Below are positions 49,956 to 59,025 of a stretch of 64,000 bases of DNA, piece after piece; the first letter of the stretch is position 1; every line of letters begins with the position of its first letter. A program made the position numbers and the translations under genes. The DNA is taken from contig JBAZID010000001.1 in assembly GCA_041651995.1 (NCBI GenBank), positions 434,001 to 498,000 of the forward strand, given 5' to 3'. The notes beneath the pieces are model-generated. The model was not told the DNA's origin. It saw nothing but the letters and a program-made list of their open reading frames with translations, and made no database searches. Source of the DNA: Sulfuricella sp. GTDB taxonomy: Bacteria; Pseudomonadota; Gammaproteobacteria; Burkholderiales; Sulfuricellaceae.

Positions 49956-50798
49956 ATGGCAGCCAACACTAACTCCCGGCGGCAGTTCCTGCTCGACATG
50001 GCCAAGACCGCCTGCGGTGTTGGTATGCTCGGCCTGGGGCTGGGCTTGTACGCCCGGCAGGCGCGCGCCTTGCCGCCGACGGCCATCCGCCCGCCGGGCG
50101 CTTTGCCGGAGCCTGATTTTCAGGGTGCCTGCATCCGCTGCGGCATGTGCGTGCGCGACTGCCCTTACCACATCCTGGAACTGGCGAAGCCGGAGGACGA
50201 TCTCGCCACCGGCACGCCCTATTTCGTGGCGCGCAAGATACCCTGCGAAATGTGCGAGGACATCCCGTGCGTCAAGGCCTGTCCCACCGGAGCACTGGAC
50301 CACCAGCTAAGCGACATCAACAAGGCAAAAATGGGCTTGGCCGCGCTGGTCGACCAGGAGACCTGCCTCAACTTCCTCGGTCTGCGCTGCGATGTGTGTT
50401 ACCGCGTGTGCCCGGTGATCGACAAGGCCATCACGCTGGAGCGGGTGCACAATTTCCGTACCGGCAAGCACACCATGTTTTTGCCTACCGTGCACTCGGA
50501 GCACTGTACCGGCTGCGGCAAGTGCGAGAAATCCTGCGTCCTGGAAGTGGCGGCCATCAAGGTATTCCCGGTCCAGCTTGCCAAGGGCGAACTGGGCAAG
50601 CATTACCGGCTCGGCTGGGAAGAAAAGAAAAAGGCCGGCGAGAGCCTGGTGGCGCCGGAGATCGAGCACCAGTACACCCTGCCGGAAGGCCTCAAGTATG
50701 AACAGGGACCGGGCCTGAGCGGCGAGGCTGTCGCTCCGCCCGCGGCACCGGGAGCGCAGCCCGGCATTCCCCAGGCGCTGCACGGAGACAAGCTGTGA
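49956..50798 (+). CDS. napG: NapG, ferredoxin-type protein
   Basis: A 280-residue periplasmic-side iron-sulfur protein. A Tat-type signal (NSRRQFLLDMAKTACGVGMLGLGLGLYARQARA) is followed by four 4Fe-4S motifs: CIRCGMCVRDCP, CEMCEDIPCVKACP, CDVCYRVCP and CTGCGKCEKSC. NapG takes electrons from NapH. ATG 49956 (MAANTNSRRQF) is preferred; the frame reaches upstream to 49920 through the purine repeat. The tail is Pro/Ala-rich. The end overlaps napH by GTGA. Confidence 0.94.
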   Translation: MAANTNSRRQFLLDMAKTACGVGMLGLGLGLYARQARALPPTAIRPPGALPEPDFQGACIRCGMCVRDCPYHILELAKPEDDLATGTPYFVARKIPCEMCEDIPCVKACPTGALDHQLSDINKAKMGLAALVDQETCLNFLGLRCDVCYRVCPVIDKAITLERVHNFRTGKHTMFLPTVHSEHCTGCGKCEKSCVLEVAAIKVFPVQLAKGELGKHYRLGWEEKKKAGESLVAPEIEHQYTLPEGLKYEQGPGLSGEAVAPPAAPGAQPGIPQALHGDKL

Positions 50799-51703
50799 GC
50801 GCGGACAAGAAAATGGGGGCCGACGCCGTCATGGCAAAAGGCTGGCTGGCCGCTCACAAATGGCTGCTGCTGCGCCGTGCCACCCAGCTTGGCATCCTCG
50901 CCCTGTTTTTGCTCGGCCCTTTGGCGGGCATCTGGTTCGTCAAGGGCAACCTGGCCTATAGCCTGACGCTCGATTTTCTGCCGCTGGCCGATCCCTATGT
51001 GCTGTTGCAATCATTGCTGACCGGGCACGTACCGGAAAAACTCGCCTTTACCGGGGGCGCCATCGTGATCGGATTTTATATTCTGGCAGGAGGCCGCAGC
51101 TATTGCTCATGGGTCTGCCCCGTCAACATGGTGACCGATTTCGCTGCCTGGCTGCGGCGCCGTTTCGGCATCAAGAGCGGCGCACGTTTCTCGCGCCAGA
51201 CCCGCTACTGGATGCTGGCCATGACACTGGTTCTGGCGGGCGCCACCGGCACCATCGCCTGGGAAATGCTCAATCCGGTATCGATGCTGCATCGCGGCCT
51301 GATTTTCGGCCTGGGAACGGCGTGGGCCATCATCCTTGCAGTGTTCCTGTTCGATCTGTTCATCAGCCCGGATGGCTGGTGCGGCCATCTCTGCCCGGTG
51401 GGCGCCTTTTACAGCCTGATGGGCAAAACCAGCCTGTTACGTGTCAATGCAGCGCGGCGGGCTGCATGCAACGACTGCATGGACTGCTTCGTGGTGTGCC
51501 CCGAAGCGCAGGTCATCAAACCCGCTCTCAAAGGCGCGGCGAAAGGCCTCGGGCCGGTGATCACCGCAGCCAATTGCACCAACTGCGGACGCTGCATCGA
51601 TGTGTGCTCGAAAGAAGTATTCAGATTTGGTTTTCGTTTCATCAACAAGGCGGACAACAACGCCCCGCAAGGGGAAACAACCGCGCTCGGCAACAGGCCA
51701 TGA
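50795..51703 (+). CDS. napH: NapH, membrane iron-sulfur quinol dehydrogenase
   Basis: A 302-residue membrane protein with about four to five membrane segments, the motifs CSWVCPVNMVTD and CGHLCPVGAFY, and C-terminal ferredoxin sites CNDCMDCFVVCP and CTNCGRCIDVC. NapGH form a quinol-oxidising unit feeding the periplasmic reductase. The start is GTG 50795, overlapping napG. It parallels NosH in the nos operon, so this organism carries two related GH modules. Confidence 0.94.
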   Translation: MSADKKMGADAVMAKGWLAAHKWLLLRRATQLGILALFLLGPLAGIWFVKGNLAYSLTLDFLPLADPYVLLQSLLTGHVPEKLAFTGGAIVIGFYILAGGRSYCSWVCPVNMVTDFAAWLRRRFGIKSGARFSRQTRYWMLAMTLVLAGATGTIAWEMLNPVSMLHRGLIFGLGTAWAIILAVFLFDLFISPDGWCGHLCPVGAFYSLMGKTSLLRVNAARRAACNDCMDCFVVCPEAQVIKPALKGAAKGLGPVITAANCTNCGRCIDVCSKEVFRFGFRFINKADNNAPQGETTALGNRP

Positions 51704-51739
51704 TCACAGGCCATGACATCATCAAAGAGGAGATCGACC

Positions 51740-52234
51740 ATGAAAAACTCACTGCGCTTAGTCCTGGTGGCACTGTCTGCATCTGCTTTCTCACTCGCCG
51801 CCACAGCTCCGGCGCTGTCCGCGGAAAGCGCGGTCCACTCACTGCGCGGCGTGGACGCCCAGGTAGCGGATCAGGCGCCCGAAGAGAAATTCAACCCGGG
51901 GAAACGCCCCGGTTCGCAAAAACCGGTCCCGCGCACTTTTGAGCAGCAGCCCCCAGTGATCCCGCACGCAACGGAAAATTTCGATGAAATCACCCTGGAG
52001 GAAAACCAGTGCATGACCTGCCATGGCCCGGAAAAATACAAGGAAAAGAAATCACCCAAAATCGGCGATAGCCACTTCCGCAACATGCAAACCGGCGAAA
52101 TCATGAAACAGGTGTCCGCCGCACGTCACGCCTGCGTACAGTGCCATGTGCCGCAGGTCGATGCCCCGCCGCTGGTGGAAAACACCTTCCAGGGCGTGCC
52201 GCAGCCGAAGGCGGCCACGAAGAAAAAGCAGTAA
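51740..52234 (+). CDS. napB: NapB, diheme cytochrome subunit of nitrate reductase
   Basis: A 164-residue periplasmic diheme cytochrome. After the signal peptide (LRLVLVALSASAFSLAATAPALSAE) come the NapB-type stretch PPVIPHATENFDEITLEENQCMTCHGPEKY and the second site HACVQCHVPQVDAPPLVENTF. It hands electrons to NapA. ATG 51740 has GAGGAGATC ahead of it. A strong terminator follows at 52265-52294, closing the nap operon. Confidence 0.95.
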   Translation: MKNSLRLVLVALSASAFSLAATAPALSAESAVHSLRGVDAQVADQAPEEKFNPGKRPGSQKPVPRTFEQQPPVIPHATENFDEITLEENQCMTCHGPEKYKEKKSPKIGDSHFRNMQTGEIMKQVSAARHACVQCHVPQVDAPPLVENTFQGVPQPKAATKKKQ

Positions 52235-52264
52235 GTCGGCATTTCAAAAAGGGGAACAGCAAAG

Positions 52265-52294
52265 AAACAGCCGGCAAAAACCGGCTGTTTTTTT
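52265..52294 (+). terminator. rho-independent terminator of the nap operon
   Basis: AAACAGCCGG (52265-52274) and CCGGCTGTTT (52281-52290) form a 10-bp stem with a 6-base loop followed directly by TTTT. It lies 30 bases after napB. Confidence 0.9.
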
Positions 52295-52344
52295 GCTCTG
52301 GCGGCACGCTCACTTTTGGTATGGCGCACCCCCAGACAGAAAGA

Positions 52345-54513
52345 TTATTCTGCCTTGACGACCTGGTTGCGCCCGCCTTCCTTGGCGCGGTATAACGCCT
52401 CATCGGCCTTGCGTACCAATTCTTCCATGCTGACCACCTTGATGTCCGGCAGGCCGGCCGCGCCGATGCTGATGGTGAGACGCTTTTCACCCATACCCTC
52501 GATTGGCGTCTCGCTCACTGCCTGGCGAATTTTTTCCGCCACGCTCAACGCCTTTTCGAGGCCGGTATGCGGCAGCAAAATCACAAACTCTTCTCCGCCA
52601 TAGCGCCCCACCAGATCTGATTCGCGTACCGACTCCCGCAGCACCTTCGCTACTGCAATCAGGGCGTTGTCGCCAACCTGGTGCCCGAATGTGTCGTTCA
52701 CCCGCTTGAAGAAATCCACATCCATGATCAGGAGGGATAGCGGCATTTCATAACGCACCGCCTTGGAATATTCCTCGTCCAGCCTCTCGCTTATGAAGCG
52801 GCGGTTGTAAAGGCCGGTCAGGCCATCTGCGATGGAAAGGCGTTCCACCTTTTCGTGCGTCAGGGCGTTGTCGAGCGTTATTGCAATCTGGTTGGCCAGG
52901 TATTCGATCAGAGGCAACTCCTCAGCCTGATAGTGCTCAAACGTACCGAGCAGCATGACCCCCAGCACTCTCTCCTTGTACATCAAGGGAAATGCGGCCA
53001 CTTCACGGGGCAAGGCCGCGGCGAACCCCAGATCGACCCGGATGTAGCAATTTTCCGGAATATGATCCAGCACCACCGAATGGCGTTCCTGGGCAGCAAA
53101 TCCGGCAACGCCCTCACCCAGCTTCAGCGCTGGCAGGGCGGAAGCTTCGATGCCGTAGGTGACAAATGGCACCAGCTCTTCACCCTGCTCATTCATCAGA
53201 TAGATCACGCCCAACTTCGATCCGGTCAGCTCAAGCACCTTGTCGAGTGCATTTTTCAGCAGTTCCTTTGGATTCAGGGTGGTGATCAGCAACTTGGCCA
53301 GGGAGTTGTATTTTTCTACCCGCGTCTGTTGCACGCAGATGGCATCCGCCATGCGATTGAAACCTTTGCCCAGATCATCAAATTCATCCTTGGTCACGAT
53401 CTCGGTGCGCACTTCCAGCCTGCCTGCCGCAAAATCATCCATCGCGCTGACCAGTGCCCGGATTGGGCGAAGGGTGTCACGGTGGGAAAAAAAGGCAATA
53501 ACCAGTGAAAGAAAACCACCCAGCACCATGAAGCCATAAACGGTCAGCATGTTGCTGCGGATGAAGGCATCGACGGCGCCGGTCTTGCTACTCGCCACCA
53601 GTGAGCCGATGACGTGCTTCTGAGCGTTCAGGATCGGCTCCGCGCTGATGAAACAGCGCTCGTTATTGATTATCGCCTGCCCTCTGAAAGGCTTGCCCTT
53701 GAGCAGCGGATCATTCACTTCCGTCGGCAGCAACTGGCCTTCGACCCAGAAGTTACCGGGGCGCCGCGATGCCGCCACGACCCTGGATTCCTGCACCAGC
53801 GCACCGAACAGGCGCGCCCCTTCACCCGAGCCATCGTGGATCAGGTTGGGCAGCCAATCATAACCATCAAGCAGTACCATGCCGATCAGGACGCCGATCA
53901 CGCTGCCATCTTTCATTACCGGAACTGCCACCACGCTGGACATCACCACCCGCTCCAGGCGCAGGTAGCGTTCCGGGTTCTCGCGCAGAAAAACATCCCG
54001 TGACAGAGCCTCGGTCGACACGACGGCATAACCGTTGCTCACCACCTGCGGCAGAAGAGCGCTCAATGCCACCTGATCGCCGGAGCTGCCGTTGCGCCGG
54101 GCAATCACATTGCCCTTGGTATCCACCACCAGCCATGAATCCACAAACGGAAGATTGAATGCATAGTCCTGCAACAGGTCTACAAGCGGGGCTTTTTTCT
54201 TCTCTGCCAGCGCCTCCTTGACCAGAGGGGAAGAGGCCGAGTAACCCAGAATCACGCTAATCGTACCCAGCCGGTCGACATGTGCCGCCTGGGCGGTGCG
54301 CAAGCTGGCAGCCAGTGTGTTGGAGACGTGCTGACGCGCCACACCGGTCAGAACATCTTCCACCAGCATGGTGACGCCAATCAGCGGGATAAAGGCCACA
54401 ATAAAAAAGGCGATCAGTGTTTTCCAGCCAATCGACAGCCGGAAACGCTGAGCGCCCCACACGACACGGTAAGGATTTCTTTTTTCAGCCAAGCTGGAAG
54501 CCGTTTTATTCAT
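52345..54513 (-). CDS. membrane diguanylate cyclase (Cache-HAMP-GAF-GGDEF)
   Basis: A 722-residue sensor enzyme making c-di-GMP. An N-terminal membrane segment (TLIAFFIVAFIPLIGVTMLVED) is followed by a periplasmic sensing region of about 280 residues (Cache-like), a second membrane segment (YGFMVLGGFLSLVIAFFSH), HAMP (LVSAMDDFAAGRLEVRTEI), a GAF domain (LLKNALDKVLELTGSKLGVIYLMNEQGEELVPF) and a C-terminal GGDEF domain. The active site is GGEEF; an inhibitory-site RESD lies five residues ahead of it. The signal sensed is unknown. Its gene converges with the nap operon. The PilZ protein at 35010 could be a receiver. Confidence 0.93.
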   Translation of the reverse strand: MNKTASSLAEKRNPYRVVWGAQRFRLSIGWKTLIAFFIVAFIPLIGVTMLVEDVLTGVARQHVSNTLAASLRTAQAAHVDRLGTISVILGYSASSPLVKEALAEKKKAPLVDLLQDYAFNLPFVDSWLVVDTKGNVIARRNGSSGDQVALSALLPQVVSNGYAVVSTEALSRDVFLRENPERYLRLERVVMSSVVAVPVMKDGSVIGVLIGMVLLDGYDWLPNLIHDGSGEGARLFGALVQESRVVAASRRPGNFWVEGQLLPTEVNDPLLKGKPFRGQAIINNERCFISAEPILNAQKHVIGSLVASSKTGAVDAFIRSNMLTVYGFMVLGGFLSLVIAFFSHRDTLRPIRALVSAMDDFAAGRLEVRTEIVTKDEFDDLGKGFNRMADAICVQQTRVEKYNSLAKLLITTLNPKELLKNALDKVLELTGSKLGVIYLMNEQGEELVPFVTYGIEASALPALKLGEGVAGFAAQERHSVVLDHIPENCYIRVDLGFAAALPREVAAFPLMYKERVLGVMLLGTFEHYQAEELPLIEYLANQIAITLDNALTHEKVERLSIADGLTGLYNRRFISERLDEEYSKAVRYEMPLSLLIMDVDFFKRVNDTFGHQVGDNALIAVAKVLRESVRESDLVGRYGGEEFVILLPHTGLEKALSVAEKIRQAVSETPIEGMGEKRLTISIGAAGLPDIKVVSMEELVRKADEALYRAKEGGRNQVVKAE

Positions 54514-54673
54514 ATCAAGCCACCCTCAAAAGTCATGCCACGTCCCCCACAAAACGGATAGCCCGGTCGCAATTATCGCCAGAACTCTGATAGAATTGCG
54601 CACAATTTTTACTTATACTGACATAAGTACATTCCAAAGCACAACAAACGCCCTGAAACAGAGAGAAAACCCC

Positions 54674-55345
54674 ATGCGCCTCATTCCACCTGCTGCCCGC
54701 TACGCATCAACCAGCCTGATTCTTGTCTGCCTCGTGGCGATCAACGGCTGCAATCAGACCCCGCCCCCTCCTGCTGAAAAAACGCCCCCTGCCGCGGGCC
54801 AGGCCAACACCGCACCCGCGCCGGCAGGGAACATGCGCTCCAATATCCCGGTCAAGGGTGATGAGGCGCTTCCGCCCAGCCACCCGCCATTGCCGTCCGC
54901 CCCGCCGCCCCACCCATCCAGCGACGCCGGCAATCCTGCCGACCTCAACCAGCAACTGGCCTCCCAGCACCCCAAACCCGAGGGCAAGAAGAAACTCGCC
55001 GTGGTCGTGCCTGACAGCGTAAAAGGCAAGTGGGCCTCGGCCACGCTCGCCGTCACCGCCGATGGTGCAGAAAAGGAAATCAAACTGGCCATTGGCGACA
55101 AGGTTTCCCTGGGGAAAAATCTGCAACTGCAACTGGTTCATTACCTTCCGGCATACACCAGCGACTTTCAGACCGTGACCAGTTCGTCCAACCAGCAGAT
55201 CAATCCCGCCATTCAGGTTCAGGCAATCGCAAACGGGCAGGTAGTCAGTGAAGGCTGGATTTTCCAGAACCTTCCCGAATTCAATTCGTTCAGCAGCGAA
55301 CAGGTCAAGATACGCCTGATCTCCGCCGAACCCACCAAGAAATAA
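54674..55345 (+). CDS. putative lipoprotein, possibly DUF2155-like
   Basis: A 223-residue lipoprotein. The signal ends in the lipobox AINGC, followed by a proline/alanine-rich linker (QTPPPPAEKTPPAAGQANTAPAPAG...PPSHPPLPSAPPPHPSS). The C-terminal 100 residues form a compact domain (ATLAVTADGAEKEIKLAIGDKVSLGKNLQLQLVHYLPAYTSDFQT...VSEGWIFQNLPEFNSF) resembling DUF2155-type domains by eye. ATG 54674 gives the signal peptide; the upstream in-frame extension is not supported. It starts a run of four exported-protein genes. Confidence 0.7.
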   Translation: MRLIPPAARYASTSLILVCLVAINGCNQTPPPPAEKTPPAAGQANTAPAPAGNMRSNIPVKGDEALPPSHPPLPSAPPPHPSSDAGNPADLNQQLASQHPKPEGKKKLAVVVPDSVKGKWASATLAVTADGAEKEIKLAIGDKVSLGKNLQLQLVHYLPAYTSDFQTVTSSSNQQINPAIQVQAIANGQVVSEGWIFQNLPEFNSFSSEQVKIRLISAEPTKK

Positions 55346-55379
55346 AGACCGGCTTACGGCCCGGCCAAGAGGCATACGC

Positions 55380-57104
55380 ATGAATCAGTCCCGCTTTTTC
55401 CCCCTGCTTGGTGCAATGCTGGTCAGCAACGGCATCATGCTTGAAGCACGGGCAGCCGACGATCCGGCGCAAAATCAAAAGGAACTGAGCCAGGCCATCC
55501 AGCGCCAGATTCTGACCCTGAATGTCAATCAGGCTGACAAATACCAGATTGACTTTAATTTCTCCAGCTTTCACGGAATGTATGCCTACCGCGAGTTGTT
55601 GCTCTGGGCACAGGCGGCGCCCCAACAACAACGCAACGATCTCGTGGCCATGACGCGCGCCGGACTGGAAGCGGTGGTACGTGATTCCGGGATGGGCCTT
55701 TCCCTTCCCGGCAGCAAATGGGAAGGACAGCCTGTCGGGCTGCTTTTCAGCAAGGGCCTGCCGCGCTACACCGCCCAGCCGGATTTTGCCAAGCCGGCAA
55801 CGCTCAAATGGGACCCTGCCCGCTTCGAGCGGCAAACCGCCCCGGAAACCGTCGGCCAGTCTCTTGCTGCAAAGTCACTCTACGTGCTGGAGGACACTTC
55901 CGAAGACGGGAAAAAACTCAGAGCAATATTACTGGCATCTGCCCTGCACGAATTTCAGGCCATTCTTCCTCTCCTGGAACTGGGCGGTGACAAGGGCGCC
56001 AGTCACATGCCCGCCCTGCTCAAGCTGGAACACGACAAATGGTCGGCGGTCAGCGCCTCCAGCCATCTCTACGGCCAGATGTCCCTGATCCAGGGGCTTT
56101 CCCGCTTGCACGCCCTGCTCTCGCTTCCCTCGCTGGAAAACGAAACGATCGAAGGCAAGCGCGTACCGGAATGGCGCAAGGAAGTCCGCCGCACGCTGGA
56201 CAAGGTTTATCAAACCACCCTCAAGCTTCACCATGACAGCAAATCCGGCAGCTTCATCAGCGATCATGGCAACAGCAAGAGCGCCGCGGAGCGGCTCGCC
56301 GCAGATGACGCTGGCTACACCATGGAAGCACTGGCGGACCTGGCAGCGGCCCTGCAAAAAAACGATCCGCTGCGCGCGGATGTACTCGGGCGCCTGAGCG
56401 CACAGGCCGACTACATAGTAGCGCGCATGGAAGGGAAGACAGCGGCGCCGAAAACTTTCCTGGTAAAAAACAACCAGACCTTCGCTGGCATGCTATTACA
56501 GCTCGAAAACCAGTTTTCCATCGTAAATGGCCTGCTGGCTGCGGAACAAGCCATCGGCAAGGAACATTACGGCAAGGTCGCGCTGGATATCTTCAATGCC
56601 GTCCGTCCGCTCCTCTGGTCAGCCCAGGCAGGAATTTTCCGTTCCGCTGCGGGCCAGACAGTCACCGCCTATGACGGGCGCGTGTTCGGGCTGACGCTGG
56701 CCACCTGGCGGCACCTTGAAAAACGGCTCCCGCCGGGCGAAGCCAGACAGCATGGCGACCGCCTGATCGAAGCAGTGCTCAAGCAGGGCGGCCTGATGCA
56801 GGCTGAAGGCCCGGCCACGGGAGAACCCAGACAACCGGAAGCGTTCATTCAGGACGATCTGCCGCAACTGGTAAGCAGCGTCCTTGCCCTGAAAAAAGAA
56901 GAGCGCCCGGAAAAAATTACCGCAGCCGTCAAAACCTTGAGCGATCAGGATGGCGATGGAATTCCAGGCTCTCGTTTCGGCGGCGGACGTTACGGGGCAG
57001 CGCCTGTGCTCATTATCCAGACCAGCATCAAAACCCCTTTTGACGCACCACCGGATGCAGCAAATCCACCTGACACCACCACTCCACCTAGGAGCACGCC
57101 ATGA
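55380..57104 (+). CDS. exported protein of unknown function
   Basis: A 574-residue protein with an N-terminal signal (FFPLLGAMLVSNGIMLEARA). The mature part is mostly helical, with stretches reminiscent of an alpha/alpha-barrel (LASALHEFQAILPLLELGGDKGASHMPALLKLEHDKWSAVSASSHLYGQMSLIQGLSRLHALLSLPSLEN; DDAGYTMEALADLAAALQKNDPLRADVLGRLSAQADYI). It ends in a Pro/Thr-rich tail (PPDAANPPDTTTPPRSTP). No known catalytic motif stands out. It lies 34 bases after the lipoprotein and overlaps the next cytochrome gene by 4 bases, so all three are co-transcribed. Confidence 0.7.
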   Translation: MNQSRFFPLLGAMLVSNGIMLEARAADDPAQNQKELSQAIQRQILTLNVNQADKYQIDFNFSSFHGMYAYRELLLWAQAAPQQQRNDLVAMTRAGLEAVVRDSGMGLSLPGSKWEGQPVGLLFSKGLPRYTAQPDFAKPATLKWDPARFERQTAPETVGQSLAAKSLYVLEDTSEDGKKLRAILLASALHEFQAILPLLELGGDKGASHMPALLKLEHDKWSAVSASSHLYGQMSLIQGLSRLHALLSLPSLENETIEGKRVPEWRKEVRRTLDKVYQTTLKLHHDSKSGSFISDHGNSKSAAERLAADDAGYTMEALADLAAALQKNDPLRADVLGRLSAQADYIVARMEGKTAAPKTFLVKNNQTFAGMLLQLENQFSIVNGLLAAEQAIGKEHYGKVALDIFNAVRPLLWSAQAGIFRSAAGQTVTAYDGRVFGLTLATWRHLEKRLPPGEARQHGDRLIEAVLKQGGLMQAEGPATGEPRQPEAFIQDDLPQLVSSVLALKKEERPEKITAAVKTLSDQDGDGIPGSRFGGGRYGAAPVLIIQTSIKTPFDAPPDAANPPDTTTPPRSTP

Positions 57105-57466
57105 AATCGCCCCTGATTATCGCACTACTGCTTTTATGCAGCGCCCCCGCAGCCCACGCCTTCGGCGGCATGGGCAACCCGGACCGGGGAAAAATGATTT
57201 TCACCCAGCGTTGCACCATGTGTCATGGCGAAGATGGACGCGGACGCGATGGCATGGCTGCCGATCTGGTGGGCGAATGGCACCGGCTCACCAAATCCGA
57301 CCAGGAACTGAGCCATAACCTGCGCTCGGGCGCCCTGCGAACCCAGGGCAAAATCTATTCGGCAGGCCAGTGCCCGCCCCAGATGATGAATGACCGCGAC
57401 ATGAACGACGTGCTGGCCTTCCTGCGTAATTCATTTGGCACGCCCCAACTCGATTTCGGCCGTTAA
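57101..57466 (+). CDS. small monoheme cytochrome c
   Basis: A 121-residue exported cytochrome. The signal peptide (MKSPLIIALLLLCSAPAAHA) is followed by one heme site CTMCHGEDGRGRDGMAADLVGEWHRLTKSDQELSHNLRSGALRTQGKIYSAGQCPPQMMNDRDMNDVLAFLRN. The Met pair (PPQMMND) probably provides the sixth ligand. Its ATG overlaps the stop of the 574-residue protein, implying joint function. It could carry electrons to or from that protein (inference). Confidence 0.87.
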   Translation: MKSPLIIALLLLCSAPAAHAFGGMGNPDRGKMIFTQRCTMCHGEDGRGRDGMAADLVGEWHRLTKSDQELSHNLRSGALRTQGKIYSAGQCPPQMMNDRDMNDVLAFLRNSFGTPQLDFGR

Positions 57467-57509
57467 GCTCGCCAATGAACAAGCCCATCAGGCTTCTAAT
57501 GGAACCATC

Positions 57510-58091
57510 ATGCCTCGCCTCCCTGTTCATATTGCGCTGCCTCTCCTGATTCTGTCTCTCGCTCCGGCTGCTCCGGCTTTCGCTGCCGAGCCGGCGCCAT
57601 CCGCACAGGCCACGACAAAACTCGCCTTTATCGGCCTTGAGGCGCACGCGCCAGCAGCCTGGACCATGGTGCCGCCAGCGACCGACAAACGGCTGGCGCA
57701 ATTCAAGATTACAACACCCGGCGAGGGCATGACGGCTGAAGTGATCGTCTATTATTTCGGCAAGGGCGACGGAGGAACGGCAGAGGCCAACATCGAACGC
57801 TGGCAAGGCCAATTCGTCAGCACGAAAGACCACCCCGTCATCCCGGCCGTCAATCGCTTCGAATCCAACGGCATGACCATCACCACTGCCGAATTGCATG
57901 GCGCCTATGCGCGCGGAATCGGTGTCGGCCCCGTGGGCGTCCCCAAGCCCGGTCAGACCCTGCTCGCCGCTGTAGTGGAAACACCCGAAGGCAACCTCAT
58001 CATCCAGCTTCACGGCAAGGCTGCAAGCGTAAGCGCCCAGAAGGGCAGCTTCCTCGCTTTTGTCCGTTCGATTCGTGGCGAGACCATCTGA
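57510..58091 (+). CDS. exported protein of unknown function
   Basis: A 193-residue protein with a signal peptide (LPVHIALPLLILSLAPAAPAFAAE) and a beta-rich mature domain (TKLAFIGLEAHAPAAWTMVPPATDKRLAQFKITTPGEGMTAEVIVYYFGKGDGGTAEANIERWQGQFV...MTITTAELHGAYARGIGVGPVGVPKPGQTLLAAVVETPEGNLIIQLHG). No cysteines or known motif. ATG 57510 is chosen to start at the signal peptide. It lies 43 bases after the cytochrome and 31 bases before the signal peptidase gene. Confidence 0.75.
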   Translation: MPRLPVHIALPLLILSLAPAAPAFAAEPAPSAQATTKLAFIGLEAHAPAAWTMVPPATDKRLAQFKITTPGEGMTAEVIVYYFGKGDGGTAEANIERWQGQFVSTKDHPVIPAVNRFESNGMTITTAELHGAYARGIGVGPVGVPKPGQTLLAAVVETPEGNLIIQLHGKAASVSAQKGSFLAFVRSIRGETI

Positions 58092-58122
58092 CGCTTACTT
58101 AATTTTCAAGAAAGGCCACAAA

Positions 58123-59016
58123 ATGTCCAGCACTAATATCAGCTCCGGCGGCGGCATGTACGGAACCTCCCCGCGCAAACCTCTTTTCGCGCTACTGATG
58201 TCCGCCTGCCCGGGGCTGGGGCAGCACTACGCGGGCCACATGAAGCGTGGGATCCTGTTCTACATCGCCCTGGTCATCGCCTCCTGGATGGCGGCGATCG
58301 CCTTCATGTCGATTCAAAGCAAGCTCAGCATCATCCTCCTCGGCGTACCCTTCATCGGTGTGGGACTGATCGCGCTCGACGCCTACGCCTGTGCCCGCCG
58401 CCAGCCACGCGACTATCACCTGCAGTGGTTCAACAAGCCCTGGATTTATGCCGTGGTTTTCCTCACCCTGCTGTTCACGGTCAACCCGCTGATGGATTTC
58501 CTGGTTGGCCAGCATGTAGTAAGAGCCTTTTTCATGAACTCCATCAGCATGTCGCCGACCATCCTCGACCGCGATATCGTGCTGATCAACAAACTGGCCT
58601 TTCCCAAACGTGGCGAAATCGCGCTGATCAAATTAGGGAAGAGCAAACCCAGCGCCAAACTGACACAGCTCATCGACGATCAACTCATCAAGCGCATTAT
58701 CGCCCTTCCCGGCGACACACTTGAAATCCGTGACGACGTAGTGTGGATCAACGGCCAGAAAATCGACGAATCCTATGCGCACTTCAAGGGCGTGCTCCGC
58801 TTCAATAGCACACAACGCTCGAATTTCGGCCCCAAACTGGTTCCATCCGGGTACTACTTCGTCATGGGCGACAACCGCAACGAAAGCATCGACAGCCGTA
58901 TCCTTGGCTACATCCACGAAGACCAGGTCGGCGGCACGGCCACCAAGGTATTCTGGTCGTGGAACTTCGACGAAGGCGGCATCCGCTGGGATAGAACGGC
59001 CAGGAGCCTGAAGTAA
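58123..59016 (+). CDS. signal peptidase I-family protein with N-terminal membrane domain
   Basis: A 297-residue membrane serine protease. The first 130 residues form four membrane segments (including ILFYIALVIASWMAAIAFMSI and AVVFLTLLFTVNPLMDFL), more than in canonical LepB. The S26 catalytic parts follow: Ser in FMNSISMSPTILDRDIVL, the Lys in IKRIIALPGDTLEIRDD and the box FVMGDNRNESIDSRILG. It could be the housekeeping LepB or a specialised peptidase for the exported proteins encoded just upstream. ATG 58123 has AAAGG upstream. A REP pair follows its stop. Confidence 0.85.
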   Translation: MSSTNISSGGGMYGTSPRKPLFALLMSACPGLGQHYAGHMKRGILFYIALVIASWMAAIAFMSIQSKLSIILLGVPFIGVGLIALDAYACARRQPRDYHLQWFNKPWIYAVVFLTLLFTVNPLMDFLVGQHVVRAFFMNSISMSPTILDRDIVLINKLAFPKRGEIALIKLGKSKPSAKLTQLIDDQLIKRIIALPGDTLEIRDDVVWINGQKIDESYAHFKGVLRFNSTQRSNFGPKLVPSGYYFVMGDNRNESIDSRILGYIHEDQVGGTATKVFWSWNFDEGGIRWDRTARSLK

Positions 59017-59025
59017 GTTACAAAA

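Noticed and set aside
57101..57466. NirC or NirM for nitrite reductase
   Set aside because: It is fused by overlap to an unrelated exported-protein gene more than 10 kb from nirS on the other strand; context does not support a nir role.
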